A stretch of 8,090 bases of DNA, taken from an uncultured Bacteroidota bacterium. Lineage in GTDB: Bacteria; Bacteroidota; Bacteroidia; Chitinophagales; Chitinophagaceae. Position 1 is the first letter of the stretch. Every line of letters begins with the position of its first letter. Positions 7,533 to 8,090 of the stretch are shown here, one piece after another. The DNA lies in contig CALLKA010000102.1 in NCBI GenBank assembly GCA_938008665.1, positions 1-8,090 on the forward strand, read 5' to 3'. The notes beneath the pieces were generated by a model. That model ran no database searches and was not told where the DNA came from. It worked only from the letters and a program-made list of their open reading frames with translations. A program made the position numbers and the translations under genes.

Positions 7533-8090
7533 TAGGCCAAACTGCCACCTACCCAGGTGGCAGTTTGGTTATAATTGACACCAATCATTTTGCCTTTACT
7601 TAATCTGCATAAATTTAAGGTGGCTATGTATTTTTGTGTGGGCTTATCCCAAAAGTAAAATAGTCTTATTTCTGCTTTTGCAAAACCATCTGGTGTTGCA
7701 ACGCATGGCGCATAATTTACTTTTTCTTGCATTATCCAGTTTGCAGGATCTAAAATTGTATCAAAATCGGAGGATTGAACATCAATAATAACTCCTTGGC
7801 CTGCAAAAGAAAATAAGGGCTTGAGTATATATTTTTCTAAATCAGTTGGGATACTTTTTATTTGGTCGACAAATTGTGTTTTAGGTATACAATGATGATG
7901 TAAATAGGGGAGTAGGTATTTGCTTATTCTAAAAAAATGGTTGGGGTGGGTAACCCAACTCACATTCAGGTCGGCATATAAAATTGCTGCTTTTTCCTTT
8001 ATTTCCTCCGGTTGATTTTTTAATTCATCAGTTACGATACGATTATATATTCGATTAATTTTAATCGCAACCCCATTTCTTTCGTAAAAT
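7520..8090 (-). CDS. Probable ATP-grasp-like protein, 5'-truncated by the window edge
   Basis: The minus-strand frame is open from the right edge (first full codon 8089-8087) to TAA at 7522-7520, giving the C-terminal 189 residues. A GTG at 7963 is available as a start, but the coding-like sequence continues upstream without a stop (FYERNGVAIKINRIYNRIVT), so the gene is truncated rather than short. Residues 88-100 (YILKPLFSFAGQGV region) resemble an ATP-grasp nucleotide-binding Lys plus glycine/serine loop. WIMQEKV (118-124) resembles the hinge strand, and KAEIR (138-142) and LSKGKMIGVNYN (163-174) could supply metal and phosphate ligands. Glutathionylspermidine-synthase-like or other peptide-ligase ATP-grasp families are possible, but I cannot name the substrate. 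I recall similar uncharacterised Bacteroidota proteins. It converges on the efflux operon and shows no functional link to it. Confidence 0.65.
   Translation of the reverse strand, partial: FYERNGVAIKINRIYNRIVTDELKNQPEEIKEKAAILYADLNVSWVTHPNHFFRISKYLLPYLHHHCIPKTQFVDQIKSIPTDLEKYILKPLFSFAGQGVIIDVQSSDFDTILDPANWIMQEKVNYAPCVATPDGFAKAEIRLFYFWDKPTQKYIATLNLCRLSKGKMIGVNYNQTATWVGGSLAYFEK
7537..7568. terminator. Perfect 14-bp inverted repeat, candidate bidirectional terminator between convergent genes
   Basis: The arms ccaaactgccacct (7537-7550) and aggtggcagtttgg (7555-7568) are exact reverse complements around a 4-base loop (accc). Two further G-T pairs are possible on the + strand at the base. It starts 39 bases after the adaptor stop, the right place to end the efflux transcript. 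However, it lies inside the last codons of the minus-strand gene, encoding QTATWVGGSLA, and the + strand is followed by ttataattg rather than a solid T-run. The stem is strong enough to stall polymerase or protect a 3' end; true intrinsic termination is inferred. Confidence 0.5.

Noticed and set aside
7603..7616. GCATAAATTT near 7606 as another copy of the operator half-site
   Set aside because: It is inside the minus-strand coding sequence (NLCRLSK region), has no second arm, and is likely chance in AT-rich DNA.
1..8090. Mobile elements, tRNA/rRNA genes, CRISPR arrays or defence systems
   Set aside because: No transposase, integrase, direct-repeat array, tRNA-like cloverleaf or rRNA motif was seen; nearly all bases are accounted for by the porin, efflux cluster and convergent gene.

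Overview
The window looks like one end of an assembled contig from a Bacteroidota genome. The DNA is AT-rich, starts generally lack Shine-Dalgarno sequences, and the gene content (a Porin_10-like outer-membrane barrel and a fused RND pump/outer-membrane-factor protein) is typical of that phylum. A Chitinophagaceae- or Sphingobacteriia-like source is a guess from protein flavour only. Bases 1-50 are not genomic: they read as the end of an Illumina P7 adapter, an 8-base index and the read-2 adapter, so real sequence begins at 51.

Layout: (i) 51-1388 (+), the C-terminal 445 residues of a putative beta-barrel porin whose 5' end is missing because the contig starts inside it. (ii) 1389-1513, a 125-base gap with at most a weak promoter. 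(iii) A three-gene heavy-metal efflux cluster on the + strand: a small conserved exported protein of unknown function (1514-1900), a 1454-residue CzcA/CusA-type RND permease fused to a TolC-type outer-membrane factor (1974-6338), and the periplasmic adaptor lipoprotein (6338-7498), which overlaps the preceding stop by one base. A perfect 18-base palindrome lies just upstream of the permease gene. (iv) 7520 to the right edge (-), a convergent 5'-truncated gene for a probable ATP-grasp-like protein. Its 3' end contains a perfect 14-bp inverted repeat.

The pump parts work together: the permease uses proton influx to move metal ions from the periplasm or inner membrane into the pump, the adaptor bridges the periplasm, and the outer-membrane-factor half forms the exit duct. 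Here the permease and duct are made as one chain, with a signal-peptide-like segment at the junction (residues 1043-1063). This suggests either a polyprotein cut by signal peptidase I or a second translation start. The permease has the CzcA-type DFGxIVDG motif, and by eye it lacks the three methionines of E. coli CusA, so divalent cations (Zn/Co/Cd/Ni class) are likelier substrates than Cu(I)/Ag(I).

The fusion is, to my knowledge, a recurrent Bacteroidota arrangement rather than new to this genome. The least explained items are how the fusion matures, the role of the small upstream protein, and the two palindromes.
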